Below are positions 39,705 to 49,493 of a stretch of 64,000 bases of DNA, piece by piece. The first letter of the stretch is position 1. Each line of letters opens with the position of its first letter. Source of the stretch: a virus; the IMG/VR virus record IMGVR_UViG_3300036715_002448, positions 1 through 64,000 of that record. One strand, 5' to 3'. The translations under genes and the position numbers were made by a program. Under the pieces are notes generated by a model that was given only the letters and a program-made list of their open reading frames with translations, ran no database searches and was not told where the DNA came from.

Positions 39705-41567
39705 CTAAAAATTAATCAATTTGTCTTTGCGTAAATTTGAATTGTCACCAAACCAAATATCTAATGATTCTGAAGATTGTTTGTCTGCTGTAAGTTTTAA
39801 CAAAAATGGATTTTCAATTATTTCTTCGTACTCTGTATCTTCTAAAGCTGCAAGTCCTTTCTTATATTCTATGCTCCATTTTGTAGTTTGTGTTTTACTT
39901 GCCCATTCTTCGAAATCTTGCATAGTATAAAAATTTAACGAATCTTTTTTGTTTTTTGCTACTACAAGAGGAGTCATAACTTTATAAATCCTACCATCAG
40001 TAAACAATTCCGGCCAAAATTTGTAAAAGAAATTAGTAAGCAAAGAAGCGATAGAAGTGCCATCTGGATCTGCATCTACGTAAAACAAAATCCTACCATA
40101 TCTTAAATTTTCTGCTTTTTCACCAAATTTTAATCCTAAAGCACCCATTAAATTTTTAACTTCTTCATTTTTGATAATGTCGGTTGTTTTCATTTCATTA
40201 ACATTCAAAAATTTACCACGTAATGGGAAAGCACCAAACAAATTAGGTTCCCTACATTTTCTAACAGCCGAAAGAGCTGAATCCCCCTCAAATAAACCTA
40301 AAGAACATTGCTCCCTATGTGTTCTTGCTTTAGCATCTATAAGTTTTAGGATTTTTACATTACTTACATCCTTGTTCAATTTTCTAATTTTTGAATTCAA
40401 GTCTGCTTCTTGTTTTCTTTGAATCCAATCTAAGATAGAAGCAACAACTTCAGATGCAAATATATTTTTAATAAGTTTATCAGAAACCTCATGAGAAGAA
40501 CCAAAGTCTTTAGGTTCGGTAATAAGTTTTTCTTTAGTTTGCGAACTAAATGATGGGTTAATGATTGTACAATTAACAAAAAGCATTATGTGATTTTTTA
40601 TATCACCAGGTTTTATTTCAACTTTGTGTTTTTTCTTTATCAAAAATCGTAATTTTTCTACTATTTGATTAGTTATATGTGAAACATGAGTACCTCCATC
40701 TTTAGTTTCATTAGAATTAACAAATGAAATTGTTTCGTATCCTGCTGCGGAATATCCTACTGCTACTTCCCAATTTTCAGAACGTTCTGTCCAAGTAGTA
40801 ACAGTACTTCCATCCTCTGGATTATTAACATAAAGGTCGGCATATTCTTTAAAGGATTTAAATCTAAACCTTTCATCGTTAAATGTTATTTTCAATTCAA
40901 CATTACATGCAGCTATATCAAGCACTCTTTTCTTTAATAACAAATAATGGTCTTCATCTATTTTAGAAAGACCAAAGTATTTGAAGTCAGGAACATAAGA
41001 TATTTCTGTAAAGTTTTTTGACGACTCTGTAATTTTAACAGCCGACCTATGAGACATGTTATCTGAAAACGTTTGTAAAAATTGTTTTTGGCCATCTGCT
41101 GTTTTAACAATGAATGTTTTAGAAAATATATTTGTTAATGTACTTCCTAATCCATTTGTTCCTGCTACAACTCTATCTTCACTATCGTCAAAATTAGAAC
41201 CAGAACGAAGTTGTGAAAATATTAATTCCGGGATCCATTTTTTGTGTTGGGTATGTTGTATAACAGGAATTCCACCATTATCCTTAACAGTAATGGTGTC
41301 ATCGGTAACAGATACTACAATAGTGTTTAGATTCTTATTTCTTTTTGACTCATCTACTGCATTTGTAAGAATTTCATCAAAAATTTTAAGAAAAGCAGGA
41401 TTATAAGTTACTGATTTTCTTTGAATTTTATTATTTTCATATACAAATTCATCGGATGTTTGTTGTTTTGTAGAGCCTATGTAAGTTGAAGGACGGTGTA
41501 ATACGTGCTCTACGTCGGTTAAAACCTTGTATTTGCTTGATACTTCTTTTGCTACTTCTTTAGACAT
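39705..41567 (-). CDS. 39: Topoisomerase II large subunit (gp39 with gp60 part fused)
   Basis: A 620-residue GyrB-like protein. The GHKL ATPase motifs are DEILTNAVDES near residue 65, VKDNGGIPV near 95, and GTNGLGSTLTN near 135. The TOPRIM part has LFEGDSALSAVRK near 430 and ILFYVDADPDGTS near 495, the metal-binding acidic residues. In T4 the equivalent is split into genes 39 and 60; here it is one gene. It pairs with the gp52 subunit to unwind and decatenate replicating phage DNA. Confidence 0.92.
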   Translation of the reverse strand: MSKEVAKEVSSKYKVLTDVEHVLHRPSTYIGSTKQQTSDEFVYENNKIQRKSVTYNPAFLKIFDEILTNAVDESKRNKNLNTIVVSVTDDTITVKDNGGIPVIQHTQHKKWIPELIFSQLRSGSNFDDSEDRVVAGTNGLGSTLTNIFSKTFIVKTADGQKQFLQTFSDNMSHRSAVKITESSKNFTEISYVPDFKYFGLSKIDEDHYLLLKKRVLDIAACNVELKITFNDERFRFKSFKEYADLYVNNPEDGSTVTTWTERSENWEVAVGYSAAGYETISFVNSNETKDGGTHVSHITNQIVEKLRFLIKKKHKVEIKPGDIKNHIMLFVNCTIINPSFSSQTKEKLITEPKDFGSSHEVSDKLIKNIFASEVVASILDWIQRKQEADLNSKIRKLNKDVSNVKILKLIDAKARTHREQCSLGLFEGDSALSAVRKCREPNLFGAFPLRGKFLNVNEMKTTDIIKNEEVKNLMGALGLKFGEKAENLRYGRILFYVDADPDGTSIASLLTNFFYKFWPELFTDGRIYKVMTPLVVAKNKKDSLNFYTMQDFEEWASKTQTTKWSIEYKKGLAALEDTEYEEIIENPFLLKLTADKQSSESLDIWFGDNSNLRKDKLINF

Positions 41568-41700
41568 TTATGCTTTATTTTTCTTAAAGATTATATGAGT
41601 ATTAATTTAAAAAGTTTTATAATTGACTTTGAACAAGTTGTATTCATTTTTTATTTTTAGTTTGAATAGTATAAATATAAACAAAAAAATTGACATAAAA

Positions 41701-41729
41701 AAATCCTGATAGTACTATTATCAGGATTT
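41701..41729 (-). terminator. Hairpin terminator
   Basis: AAATCCTGATA (41701-41711) pairs perfectly with TATCAGGATTT (41719-41729), flanked by A and T runs. It lies downstream of the tail tube gene and upstream of the topoisomerase gene. The rest of the 41568-41862 gap shows nothing else. Confidence 0.82.
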
Positions 41730-41862
41730 TTCAATATTTAACTTATTTTATAAATTCCGTATTAAGATCAATTTAGGTATGTTTTTAAAAAAATATTTGC
41801 ATTAAAAATTCCAGCAGTTTATACTAGAATCTTTGTATTACATGAAATATTAGTAGGAAATA

Positions 41863-42435
41863 TTAAACTATGTTTTCTTCCCACCAGTCAGAAGAGAATC
41901 CTACTTCAAAATCTTTTATAATTTCTCCACTTTCATAGTCTCCTTTAATTTCAGGAAGTGTTCCTAATGGTATAATAGCATGGAAAGTTCTTTGCCAGAA
42001 AATATCTCCTTTACGATTATAGTTTGTTACAATAATAGCAGCGTCGCCGCTATAATCTTTTTTCAAACCTTGTTCTCCTGTTAAAGGATTGTATGCTAAT
42101 CTCCACCAGTTACGTAAAATTTTGTATACATAAAACTCATTTGCATCATTAAGATTAAGGTTAAAACCAATCTTAATTTCTTTAGTTGTTGTATCTTCAG
42201 GTCCTGATTTAAGATAAGTACGTTTAGCAAATTTATATGCTTGGGTTTCTGTTTCAAGTCCTTTGTCCATATCAAGTCCTTCTATTTTAGTAACGTGCTC
42301 TAAAATAACATCAGATCCAGCTCTAATTGCAGAAGGTAGTATAAGTTTTACTTCGAATAAGTTACCATAAATTGGTTCTTCGTTTTTCATTGAAGCCTTA
42401 CTACTTCTATAGTGAGGTAATCCTGTTTGTGCCAT
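41863..42435 (-). CDS. 19: Tail tube protein (gp19-like)
   Basis: A 190-residue protein starting MAQTGLPHYRSSKASMKNEE. It has the size and features of T4-type tube monomers: NLFEVKLILP, VTKIEGLDMDKG, VYKILRNWWRLAYNPLTGEQ, and a final FEVGFSSDWWEENIV. It forms the inner tube of the contractile tail. The gene follows the sheath gene as in T4 (18-19), has its own late-type motif, and ends at a strong terminator. Confidence 0.88.
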   Translation of the reverse strand: MAQTGLPHYRSSKASMKNEEPIYGNLFEVKLILPSAIRAGSDVILEHVTKIEGLDMDKGLETETQAYKFAKRTYLKSGPEDTTTKEIKIGFNLNLNDANEFYVYKILRNWWRLAYNPLTGEQGLKKDYSGDAAIIVTNYNRKGDIFWQRTFHAIIPLGTLPEIKGDYESGEIIKDFEVGFSSDWWEENIV

Positions 42436-42449
42436 ATTTTTATCTATGT

Positions 42450-42465
42450 TTTTATTTTATATATC
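42450..42465 (-). promoter_or_regulatory. Late-promoter-like motif
   Basis: Minus-strand GATATATAAAATAAAA ends about 14 bases upstream of the tail tube ATG at 42435. Confidence 0.6.
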
Positions 42466-42476
42466 AAAACTTTTTT

Positions 42477-42510
42477 AAATTAGTACCTTCATTTTAGAAG
42501 GTACCAATTT
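42477..42510 (-). terminator. Hairpin terminator after sheath gene
   Basis: GTACCTTC (42483-42490) pairs with GAAGGTAC (42497-42504); the stem extends through AAATT/AATTT with one mismatch. It lies directly after the sheath stop at 42514 and before the tail tube promoter motif. Confidence 0.68.
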
Positions 42511-42513
42511 TAT

Positions 42514-45500
42514 TTAGTAAAGGCCTGTGGATATTTGACCTGTTTTAAGAATGGTTGTTCTATGAACTAAAATTCCTAAACCTTGAACTGGTTCAATGTA
42601 TGTGTCAAGTATACCATAGTGAGCTTGAATAATTTCGTTTGTATTATTTGTAGTGTCCATTACATTTGAATAACTATAAACTCCGCCATCAGAAAGTACT
42701 TGTGCCATGAAATTATCCGCAAGTGTTTTAATTTCTAAACGTACTTGGGCGGTATTGTATTCCCAACGATAATTTTTCAATATTCCTTCAATTTGGTCTT
42801 GTATGTAAATAAGTAATTCTCTTACATGTGCTTGAGAAAGAGCTGATTGTACATTTTGTTGACCGGTTTGGTTAGCATTAATTACTAAACCAAATCCTTT
42901 TTTGTTAACTATTGCATTATAACCAAATGGTTCAATATAGTCAAGGTCTTGTTTGTCAAAGTTATATTCAACACCTGCTAATCCATTACCAGAAACAACT
43001 CCTCTACGAGGACCAGCTATAATAGCATATGGATTTCCTTGATTATTTTTTTCAATAAACAAGTTAGAAACATGTGCTGCAGGTGGAATTGAAACATTTG
43101 TTCCAGCTTCTCTAATAATTAAATTAGGACCATACCAAGCCCCATAATTAGAACCTTCATCGATTGTTGGTAAACTAAATACATTAGAAGGATTCAAATC
43201 AAGATTTCCACCTTGTGCAATATAATAAGTGTTAAACAATGAAGTAGAATTTGCTTTGAAAAGAGGATTAACACTTTCTTTAAATTGTTTTACAGATGGC
43301 ATATTTAAAATTGCAAATACTGAGCCGCGATTTTTAGCAAGAGTAGTTAATCTAGATTTTGAACTGCGTTCAATAGTACCTTCGAAACTATCTACAATAT
43401 AACGGAATGATATGATTTCTCTATCAGTTAAAGCTTGTGCAATATTTGTATTGTACATTACATCTAAAATTTCATTTTGACGGTCAAGTGTACCATTTGG
43501 TATTTGAGCATCTCTTAAAGTATAACCATTAAGATTAAAGAATGTATAATTTTGAGCAAAATCTTTAATATCTTTGTATCTTTGAATTTCCCAGTTACTA
43601 TCAACATAAATAGGTTCGTTAGTTGTTACTTTAATAAATCCATAAGTTGGAGATAACGGATTAGTGTCATTAATAACAGAAGTTATTTTTGTCAATCTAG
43701 ATTTTCCATTTATAGGAGAAATACTAGTTGCACCGGTTCCACCGAAATTTACTACAAGATATTGTCCTTTAACAAGACGTCCCGTAAAACCATCTTGGCC
43801 AAAAGGTCCATTAGGAGTATTATCTAACCAAACTATATTTGTTGGATTAGCTGGCGTTAAATTAGAAGATACTTTAAATTTTTCATTTATATCACCTGTT
43901 AAAGTTTTAATCAATACAACACCGCCGTTAAGATTTCCACTTAATGCATTTAAGGTTACATAATTTATTTTTTTATTCAATTTAACATTTGTTAATCCTG
44001 AACCAATAACACCAAATAAATCATTTGTAAATGTTTTAGTAAAAGAAACAATACTTGTTGAGTCACCAGCCGCTCCTGTTACTATTTTATCACCATCTGT
44101 TATTAATCCTGATTGATAGTCAGCAAACAAGTCAGAGTCTGGACCTGCAAAAACATAATTATTTCCAGAAGCACCTATAATCCAATTCATATCTGATATA
44201 ACTTTAAGGCTTCCTGTAGAACCGCTTGAAATAGCATCAATTTTATAAAAACCATCTACTAAAGAATTAACAGGACCAGCAATTCCTGAATTTGCATCAA
44301 GTGCAAGTTTAATTCCTAATAAAACAGTTTGTCCTGTCGCATCATACGTTTTAGTAACAATTTCAGAATAATTAACGGTAGAAGTAACACCTACAGCTAC
44401 AGTTGGTAAATAAGTTTTACCAATTTGTAATGTATTTACCCAATTTTCAAAATCTGAAACAGTAGCAAATGCGCTTACATAACCTGCAGGTTTGTCGGCA
44501 CTAGGTCCATAAACAGTCAAAGTATCATAACAACCCGGAACATATCCATTAGCACTTTGCATAGCTGCTGAAGATCTTAAAAGACCATTAGCAGCAACCC
44601 CGGAAGTACCACTAACGATAAAAGACATTGTGTTATTTGCAGCAGATGAATATTTCATATAACTAATAGTTTCTACAATAGAACCAGAATAAGACAAGAA
44701 ATTAACGGAAGTAGGTTGTTTCGAATTCATAGAATGTCCTACTAAGTCAATTAAGTCCCCGGATAAAAATCTTTGTTTACCTGCAAAAGTTACAGGTTGT
44801 TCATCAAACACCGATTTGTTAATAGAAATAAGTAATCCGGTTTTTGGTGTTTCTAGATTGACAATATCTTCAATAAATAAATTATTACCAACTTTATCAG
44901 AAGTTTCTGGGATTAAGCATCCTGTATAAACTCCTGCTATAGAAACTTGTGGTAAATTTAAGAAAGAAACTAATCCATCTTTTTGATTTCCATAAGCATC
45001 TATATAGATTTTTTTAAGACCATTATTATCAAAATAAGGACCAAAAATAGGGTCAATTGATAAGCTAGTGTAGTTAGAATAGTCACCGTCTAATACAATA
45101 ACATCAATCATATAATCTGATATGTAGTCATTTTCATTTAAGAATACAGGAACCTTTCCATTACCATACCATTCTTTAGCTGTAATATCAAATCCAATTG
45201 CATCAGATTTACGAATAATAACAGAAAGTTGTTTTCTACCGATATTTGCAATCGTAATTAATTTTTGGTTTGCTACACTTTGATAGTCAGAATTAGCTGC
45301 GGTGTCTTGCAAAGCTTCTGCATTTGCATACCAAAATTTATCTTTATTAAAGAATCCAGAAACTGGTGCTAATACTGCAGGTGAATTAGCTTCTGTAGAT
45401 GAACTTGAAATAGATTGGAATTGAGATTTATCAATATTGTCATCTAAGTTAAGTAAATTAAGAGCAATAATAGGGCCTTTTGTTAAACAAGTCAAGGCTG

Positions 45501-45732
45501 TTCTGTGGAAAAATGAACCTTTTCTTTCAAGAGAAGTATCACGATCTCCGTAAACAGAAGTGAAAAAATCTGTATCTGCGCAATATAATGGAGTGTTAAA
45601 AACTCCTTTTTTAGAGAACCCAATTACCAAACGAGTTGTTTGAGAAGGCACACTAATAGTTTGTGATTTGTCGAAAGTAAGACGGTACACACCGCTACTA
45701 ACAAACTGTTTTAATGATGGAGATATTGCCAT
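42514..45732 (-). CDS. 18: Contractile tail sheath protein (gp18-like)
   Basis: A 1072-residue protein, much longer than T4 gp18 (659). The N-terminus (TTRLVIGFSKKGVFNTPLYC) and the C-terminal region (LEIKTLADNFMAQVLSDGGV; IEPVQGLGILVHRTTILKTG) fit sheath proteins, as does AIIAGPRRGVVSGNGLAGVE near residue 905. The extra length lies in the middle (about residues 330-720), Gly/Ser/Thr-rich and probably surface domains. It lies between terminase and tube genes, as gene 18 does in T4. Confidence 0.87.
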   Translation of the reverse strand: MAISPSLKQFVSSGVYRLTFDKSQTISVPSQTTRLVIGFSKKGVFNTPLYCADTDFFTSVYGDRDTSLERKGSFFHRTALTCLTKGPIIALNLLNLDDNIDKSQFQSISSSSTEANSPAVLAPVSGFFNKDKFWYANAEALQDTAANSDYQSVANQKLITIANIGRKQLSVIIRKSDAIGFDITAKEWYGNGKVPVFLNENDYISDYMIDVIVLDGDYSNYTSLSIDPIFGPYFDNNGLKKIYIDAYGNQKDGLVSFLNLPQVSIAGVYTGCLIPETSDKVGNNLFIEDIVNLETPKTGLLISINKSVFDEQPVTFAGKQRFLSGDLIDLVGHSMNSKQPTSVNFLSYSGSIVETISYMKYSSAANNTMSFIVSGTSGVAANGLLRSSAAMQSANGYVPGCYDTLTVYGPSADKPAGYVSAFATVSDFENWVNTLQIGKTYLPTVAVGVTSTVNYSEIVTKTYDATGQTVLLGIKLALDANSGIAGPVNSLVDGFYKIDAISSGSTGSLKVISDMNWIIGASGNNYVFAGPDSDLFADYQSGLITDGDKIVTGAAGDSTSIVSFTKTFTNDLFGVIGSGLTNVKLNKKINYVTLNALSGNLNGGVVLIKTLTGDINEKFKVSSNLTPANPTNIVWLDNTPNGPFGQDGFTGRLVKGQYLVVNFGGTGATSISPINGKSRLTKITSVINDTNPLSPTYGFIKVTTNEPIYVDSNWEIQRYKDIKDFAQNYTFFNLNGYTLRDAQIPNGTLDRQNEILDVMYNTNIAQALTDREIISFRYIVDSFEGTIERSSKSRLTTLAKNRGSVFAILNMPSVKQFKESVNPLFKANSTSLFNTYYIAQGGNLDLNPSNVFSLPTIDEGSNYGAWYGPNLIIREAGTNVSIPPAAHVSNLFIEKNNQGNPYAIIAGPRRGVVSGNGLAGVEYNFDKQDLDYIEPFGYNAIVNKKGFGLVINANQTGQQNVQSALSQAHVRELLIYIQDQIEGILKNYRWEYNTAQVRLEIKTLADNFMAQVLSDGGVYSYSNVMDTTNNTNEIIQAHYGILDTYIEPVQGLGILVHRTTILKTGQISTGLY

Positions 45733-45743
45733 ATTTTTATTTA

Positions 45744-45760
45744 GTTTTATTTTATATATC
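45744..45760 (-). promoter_or_regulatory. Late-promoter-like motif
   Basis: Minus-strand GATATATAAAATAAAAC ends 11 bases before the sheath ATG at 45732. Confidence 0.62.
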
Positions 45761-45770
45761 TTTTTGATTT

Positions 45771-47654
45771 TTAAAAAATGTCATATATGTCTTCTACTTT
45801 TTCTCCATCTTCATAAGTTTCATAAATTTCATCTATTAATTTCTGTTTATCAGGATCTAATAAGTCAAAAAATTCTTCTACAATTTCTTCAAAGTCATTT
45901 GTTTCCAAGATTGCTGCCGCGGTTATAGAACTCATAAAAAGGTCATCATGACCTGCCTGTGCAGAATAGGTTCCATTTGGATTTCTTGAAAACATTTTAG
46001 CCTCATCTACTGTGTTCGTTTCTAATAATTGCATCCTTCCATTACCTATACATTCTCTTAAAAATTCTGAATATAGTATTTTGTTTTCTTTTCCATAACG
46101 AATTCCTATAGATTTATGAATAGAAGTTACTCTATGTTTGAATTTAACAAAAGTTTCTTCATCAAAATCGTTTTTATGTGGATATAAAGTGATAAGATTT
46201 TTAACAAGTTCAGATCCATAAGTGTTATATTCTAACATTATTCGGATATTTTCTTGATTAAAAATATTTACAGATAACTCATAAAGAATTTTTGCATAAT
46301 CTTCACCACTAATTAAATTATTTCTAAAAACTCCAATTTGCTTTAATCCGAAAAATTTAGAAAAATTAGCCGCATTTTTGATATTCAAAATGTCACTATT
46401 TTCTAATGTAACAACTTCGAATATGTTAATAACAGAATAGTCACGTCCAACTCCTTCAGCTAAATCAACTGAAAATACATAAAAATTAGGGGAATTGAAA
46501 AAATCATCTACATCAACATCAGGATCCCACTTTAAATTAGAATAATCTACATATATATCATCTAATGCATCAAATTCTCTAAATACAAAATCTTTTTTAT
46601 TCCTATCTAAACGTAAAATTTGTTCAGCATTAAGCAATAATGAAGATGATGAAAGAAATTGGCAACCATATTGTTTGTTAAATTCTTCTTCTGACCCCAA
46701 ATTGGCTATTTCACGTGCTTTCCAAGCTTCATCTCTACCTGGAACCTGCCACCAATCTACTCTTAACGGTTTATATTCGTTCATTCCGTCCAATGCATCT
46801 TGGAACAAGTCATGAAATAAATCATATCCATTAGGAGTTGATGAAATAATTACCCTTGATACTTTTGAAGAAGAAAGTGTAGGATAAATATTACCATAAA
46901 AAGGCCTTTTAATATTTTCTTGAATATGAGCAAACTCATCCAAGAATAATAAATGAATAGTAAAACTAATACCAGAAGTTTTTGTAGTGTTTTGTGTTAT
47001 AATACGACATTTGTTATCAAATATCATAGTACCTACATCTTTTTTCATTATACCTGGTTTTAAGAAAAATGGAAGGCCTTCAATAATATTTCTAATTTTG
47101 TCCATAATTTCTTTTGTAGTAGCACCCTTATTCGCAATAAGTAGTGCATTTTTTTCAAATTGAAATAATGTAAACCAAATTAAAAAAATAGATGAAGTAA
47201 TTGTATTATGGGAAAGTATATCATTAGTCCAATATCTGTGATCGTCTGAATTAACAGTTAAATCAAACATTGCAACTTTTTTATTGTATTTTTCTAAAGA
47301 AGTAATAGTGGAAATTCCAGATTTTGTTATAATAGTAGACCCTATTTGAAGATCTTTAACAAAAACCTCTTTGTAATTTTTATCAAAAACTATGTGATTA
47401 TCAGCACATTCTAAAAACTTACCACAGGAAGTTTTTAATTTATATATGGTGTATGGTTGTGTTTGATGTATGTTTGTAGCTGGTTGCCATCCTGAGTCAG
47501 TGTCGACAAAATAACCATCTAACTCAACAGTGTTTTGGATTTTTTTAGTTATGTCATCTTCATCTAGTTTAGAATTTCTAAATTCATATTTTTCAATTAA
47601 TTGTATAATTAATAATATAAAAAAAATTAATGGTCTTTTAAAAATTGTAAACAT
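45771..47654 (-). CDS. 17: Terminase large subunit (gp17), C-half with long intein C-fragment
   Basis: Residues 1-150 are an unusually long C-intein holding block B (FLECADNHIVF), block F (KVAMFDLTVNSDDHRYWTND) and block G (ILSHN). The extein starts with Thr151 (TITSSIFLIWFTLFQF), continuing Walker A from the N-half. Walker B is HLLFLDEFAHI. The RNase H-like nuclease has FSVDLAEGVGRDYSVI and, near the end, QAGHDDLFMSS. The spliced product is about 607 residues (T4 gp17 is 610). The first 20 residues are hydrophobic, overlap the endonuclease gene's end, and may not be the true start. Confidence 0.9.
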   Translation of the reverse strand: MFTIFKRPLIFFILLIIQLIEKYEFRNSKLDEDDITKKIQNTVELDGYFVDTDSGWQPATNIHQTQPYTIYKLKTSCGKFLECADNHIVFDKNYKEVFVKDLQIGSTIITKSGISTITSLEKYNKKVAMFDLTVNSDDHRYWTNDILSHNTITSSIFLIWFTLFQFEKNALLIANKGATTKEIMDKIRNIIEGLPFFLKPGIMKKDVGTMIFDNKCRIITQNTTKTSGISFTIHLLFLDEFAHIQENIKRPFYGNIYPTLSSSKVSRVIISSTPNGYDLFHDLFQDALDGMNEYKPLRVDWWQVPGRDEAWKAREIANLGSEEEFNKQYGCQFLSSSSLLLNAEQILRLDRNKKDFVFREFDALDDIYVDYSNLKWDPDVDVDDFFNSPNFYVFSVDLAEGVGRDYSVINIFEVVTLENSDILNIKNAANFSKFFGLKQIGVFRNNLISGEDYAKILYELSVNIFNQENIRIMLEYNTYGSELVKNLITLYPHKNDFDEETFVKFKHRVTSIHKSIGIRYGKENKILYSEFLRECIGNGRMQLLETNTVDEAKMFSRNPNGTYSAQAGHDDLFMSSITAAAILETNDFEEIVEEFFDLLDPDKQKLIDEIYETYEDGEKVEDIYDIF

Positions 47655-48847
47655 GTGTTTATTACATTATTTTTGTTTTGTTTTATATCGTTTTCCCAAA
47701 CTTCTAAAACTTCAAATCCTTTAGAATTTGCAAATTCTATTTTTTGTTTATCATAATTCCATTTTTCCTGAGCAGTCATTTTTAAATTTTTATTATAATA
47801 ATCAGCTTTATATTTTATTGGATTGCAGTGCCAATAGTCTCCATTAATTTCTATAATTTTTTTACCAACTTTAAAATCAAACCCTATCCATTTTCCATGT
47901 TCTTCATCAAAAATTTCAAATTCATTTTCATAGCAAATTGCATCAGGATAAATTTTCAAAAGTTCACTAATAACAGTTTTTGACATGTTTGAAATTCTTG
48001 TTGAATTAATCTTTTTAGGTTTTCTAGAAAATTCACCATTTTTGTATTTTTCTTCAATCTTAGCCGACCATTTAGAATTTCTATCATTAAATCTTTTAGT
48101 TCCTTCAATTTCTCCTAGTTTAGCAATACATTTTTCTAAAGTAAATGTTTTTTGTCTTTCTGATATTTTTTGTTTTGCTTCATCTTCCGAAAATCCTTTA
48201 TTTAACCAGTATCTTTTTTGATTAGGATTAACAATATCAAATGTTTTTAAAAAATTATCTCTATCTGTGTCATTTTTATATTTTTTAAATTTTTTTGAAA
48301 ATGGACTTATAGACTGTCTTTGTTCTAAAGTTGTTTTTGATTTATGATTGTTATTCATTTCGCCAGTTCTATTAAATGATAGTCTTTTACTTTCATTTTT
48401 AGATACTATTAAAGAATTTGGATATTTTAATTTATATTTTTCAGTTGTCCAGTTGTCATGTCTTTGTAAATGAGAAAAAATTGATTTTGTAGCAACTCCG
48501 CAAATTTCACATTTAATATAATCATCAGGATATTTAATCAAAAGTTCTTTAGACTTTTCTAATTCTATTAATTTTTTTTTAAGTTCTTTTTCTTTAGTAT
48601 CATTTTTTCTACAATTGGATGAACAATATATTGCGTAACTTTTACCAAAAAAACTAGGTTCATTGTCGCACATTTTACATTTTACAGTAGACGTTAAATT
48701 ATTTTTTACATAGAAATATCTTTTTCTAATACTTGAATTAATAGGTAAAAATGATGTTAAATAGATTAGTTCATTTAACTCATTTTTGGATATTCTTGAA
48801 AATATATTACAAGATTTAGATTTTAAAATTTTTTCTTTTATGTCCAT
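47627..48847 (-). CDS. Free-standing Vsr-like homing endonuclease between gp17 halves
   Basis: A 406-residue protein. N-terminal Cys motifs (VKCKMCDNEP, IYCSSNCRKN, IKCEICGV) suggest zinc-binding units, followed by helical DNA-binding-like parts (RYWLNKGFSEDEAKQKISER). The C-terminal domain has WIGFDFKVGKKIIEINGDYW followed by HCNP and then VLEVWENDI, the EDxHD/Vsr-like nuclease layout. It differs clearly from the gp52-linked enzyme outside the catalytic core. It overlaps the downstream intein half by 28 bases. Confidence 0.8.
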   Translation of the reverse strand: MDIKEKILKSKSCNIFSRISKNELNELIYLTSFLPINSSIRKRYFYVKNNLTSTVKCKMCDNEPSFFGKSYAIYCSSNCRKNDTKEKELKKKLIELEKSKELLIKYPDDYIKCEICGVATKSIFSHLQRHDNWTTEKYKLKYPNSLIVSKNESKRLSFNRTGEMNNNHKSKTTLEQRQSISPFSKKFKKYKNDTDRDNFLKTFDIVNPNQKRYWLNKGFSEDEAKQKISERQKTFTLEKCIAKLGEIEGTKRFNDRNSKWSAKIEEKYKNGEFSRKPKKINSTRISNMSKTVISELLKIYPDAICYENEFEIFDEEHGKWIGFDFKVGKKIIEINGDYWHCNPIKYKADYYNKNLKMTAQEKWNYDKQKIEFANSKGFEVLEVWENDIKQNKNNVINTCLQFLKDH

Positions 48848-48862
48848 TTTGATATAAATTTG

Positions 48863-48879
48863 TATTTTATTTATATATC
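48863..48879 (-). promoter_or_regulatory. Late-promoter-like motif
   Basis: Minus-strand GATATATAAATAAAATA ends about 15 bases before the ATG of the endonuclease gene at 48847. Both endonuclease genes of the split loci thus have this motif. Confidence 0.58.
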
Positions 48880-48932
48880 TTTATGGATGCAAAGTTTTAT
48901 GTTCTACAAGACAATTTAGTAAAAAAAGTGTA

Positions 48933-49478
48933 TTATTTTTCTAGAATTTCTAGAATTTTATATAATTTAACTTTTATTTTACCTAAAATAGATGGACTAA
49001 TTGCACTATAATAAAAATCACCTATTGTAGTATCTTTAATTTCTCCATTAGGATATTTTATTTTAATTTTGCTATTATAAAAGGTACACTTACCACATTG
49101 ACGCGGGGCCATAAGAATATCCCATCTATTATGTTGAAATGTCCTAAGAATTTCCTCTTGGTAATCACGGAGAGTAATTTGTTGATAACCATCATCAGTC
49201 ATTACTTTACAATATGTATTTGCAAAATATACAATATCACGAGCACAATGCCTAAGTTCATCCAATTCAAATTGGCTATAATTAAATACTAATTGTCCTC
49301 GTCTAAAATTTTGGTCACCTTCATAAAAAGGATTATCTCTAGTGACATATCCTTCTTTCATCGCTAGTACAAGTTTATCAACTTTTTCAGTAGTCCATAC
49401 TAGTTTATCTGCATTATCTAAGTTAATTTCTGTATCATCTTTTATTCCTGTGAATGAAGATGATAGTGGATTTGCCAT
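48933..49478 (-). CDS. 17: Terminase large subunit (gp17), N-half with short intein N-fragment
   Basis: Residues 1-130 are the N-extein, including LRDYQEEILRTF (adenine-binding region) and ILMAPRQCGK, the start of Walker A. Cys131 opens an intein fragment of only 51 residues (CTFYNSKIKIKYPNGEIKDT, then TIGDFYYSAI). It has block A but no block B, which lies instead in the C-half, so the split site is atypically early, as known for some TerL inteins. The start lies 16 bases after the gp16 stop. Confidence 0.9.
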   Translation of the reverse strand: MANPLSSSFTGIKDDTEINLDNADKLVWTTEKVDKLVLAMKEGYVTRDNPFYEGDQNFRRGQLVFNYSQFELDELRHCARDIVYFANTYCKVMTDDGYQQITLRDYQEEILRTFQHNRWDILMAPRQCGKCTFYNSKIKIKYPNGEIKDTTIGDFYYSAISPSILGKIKVKLYKILEILEK

Positions 49479-49493
49479 TTAAAGTTAATTATT

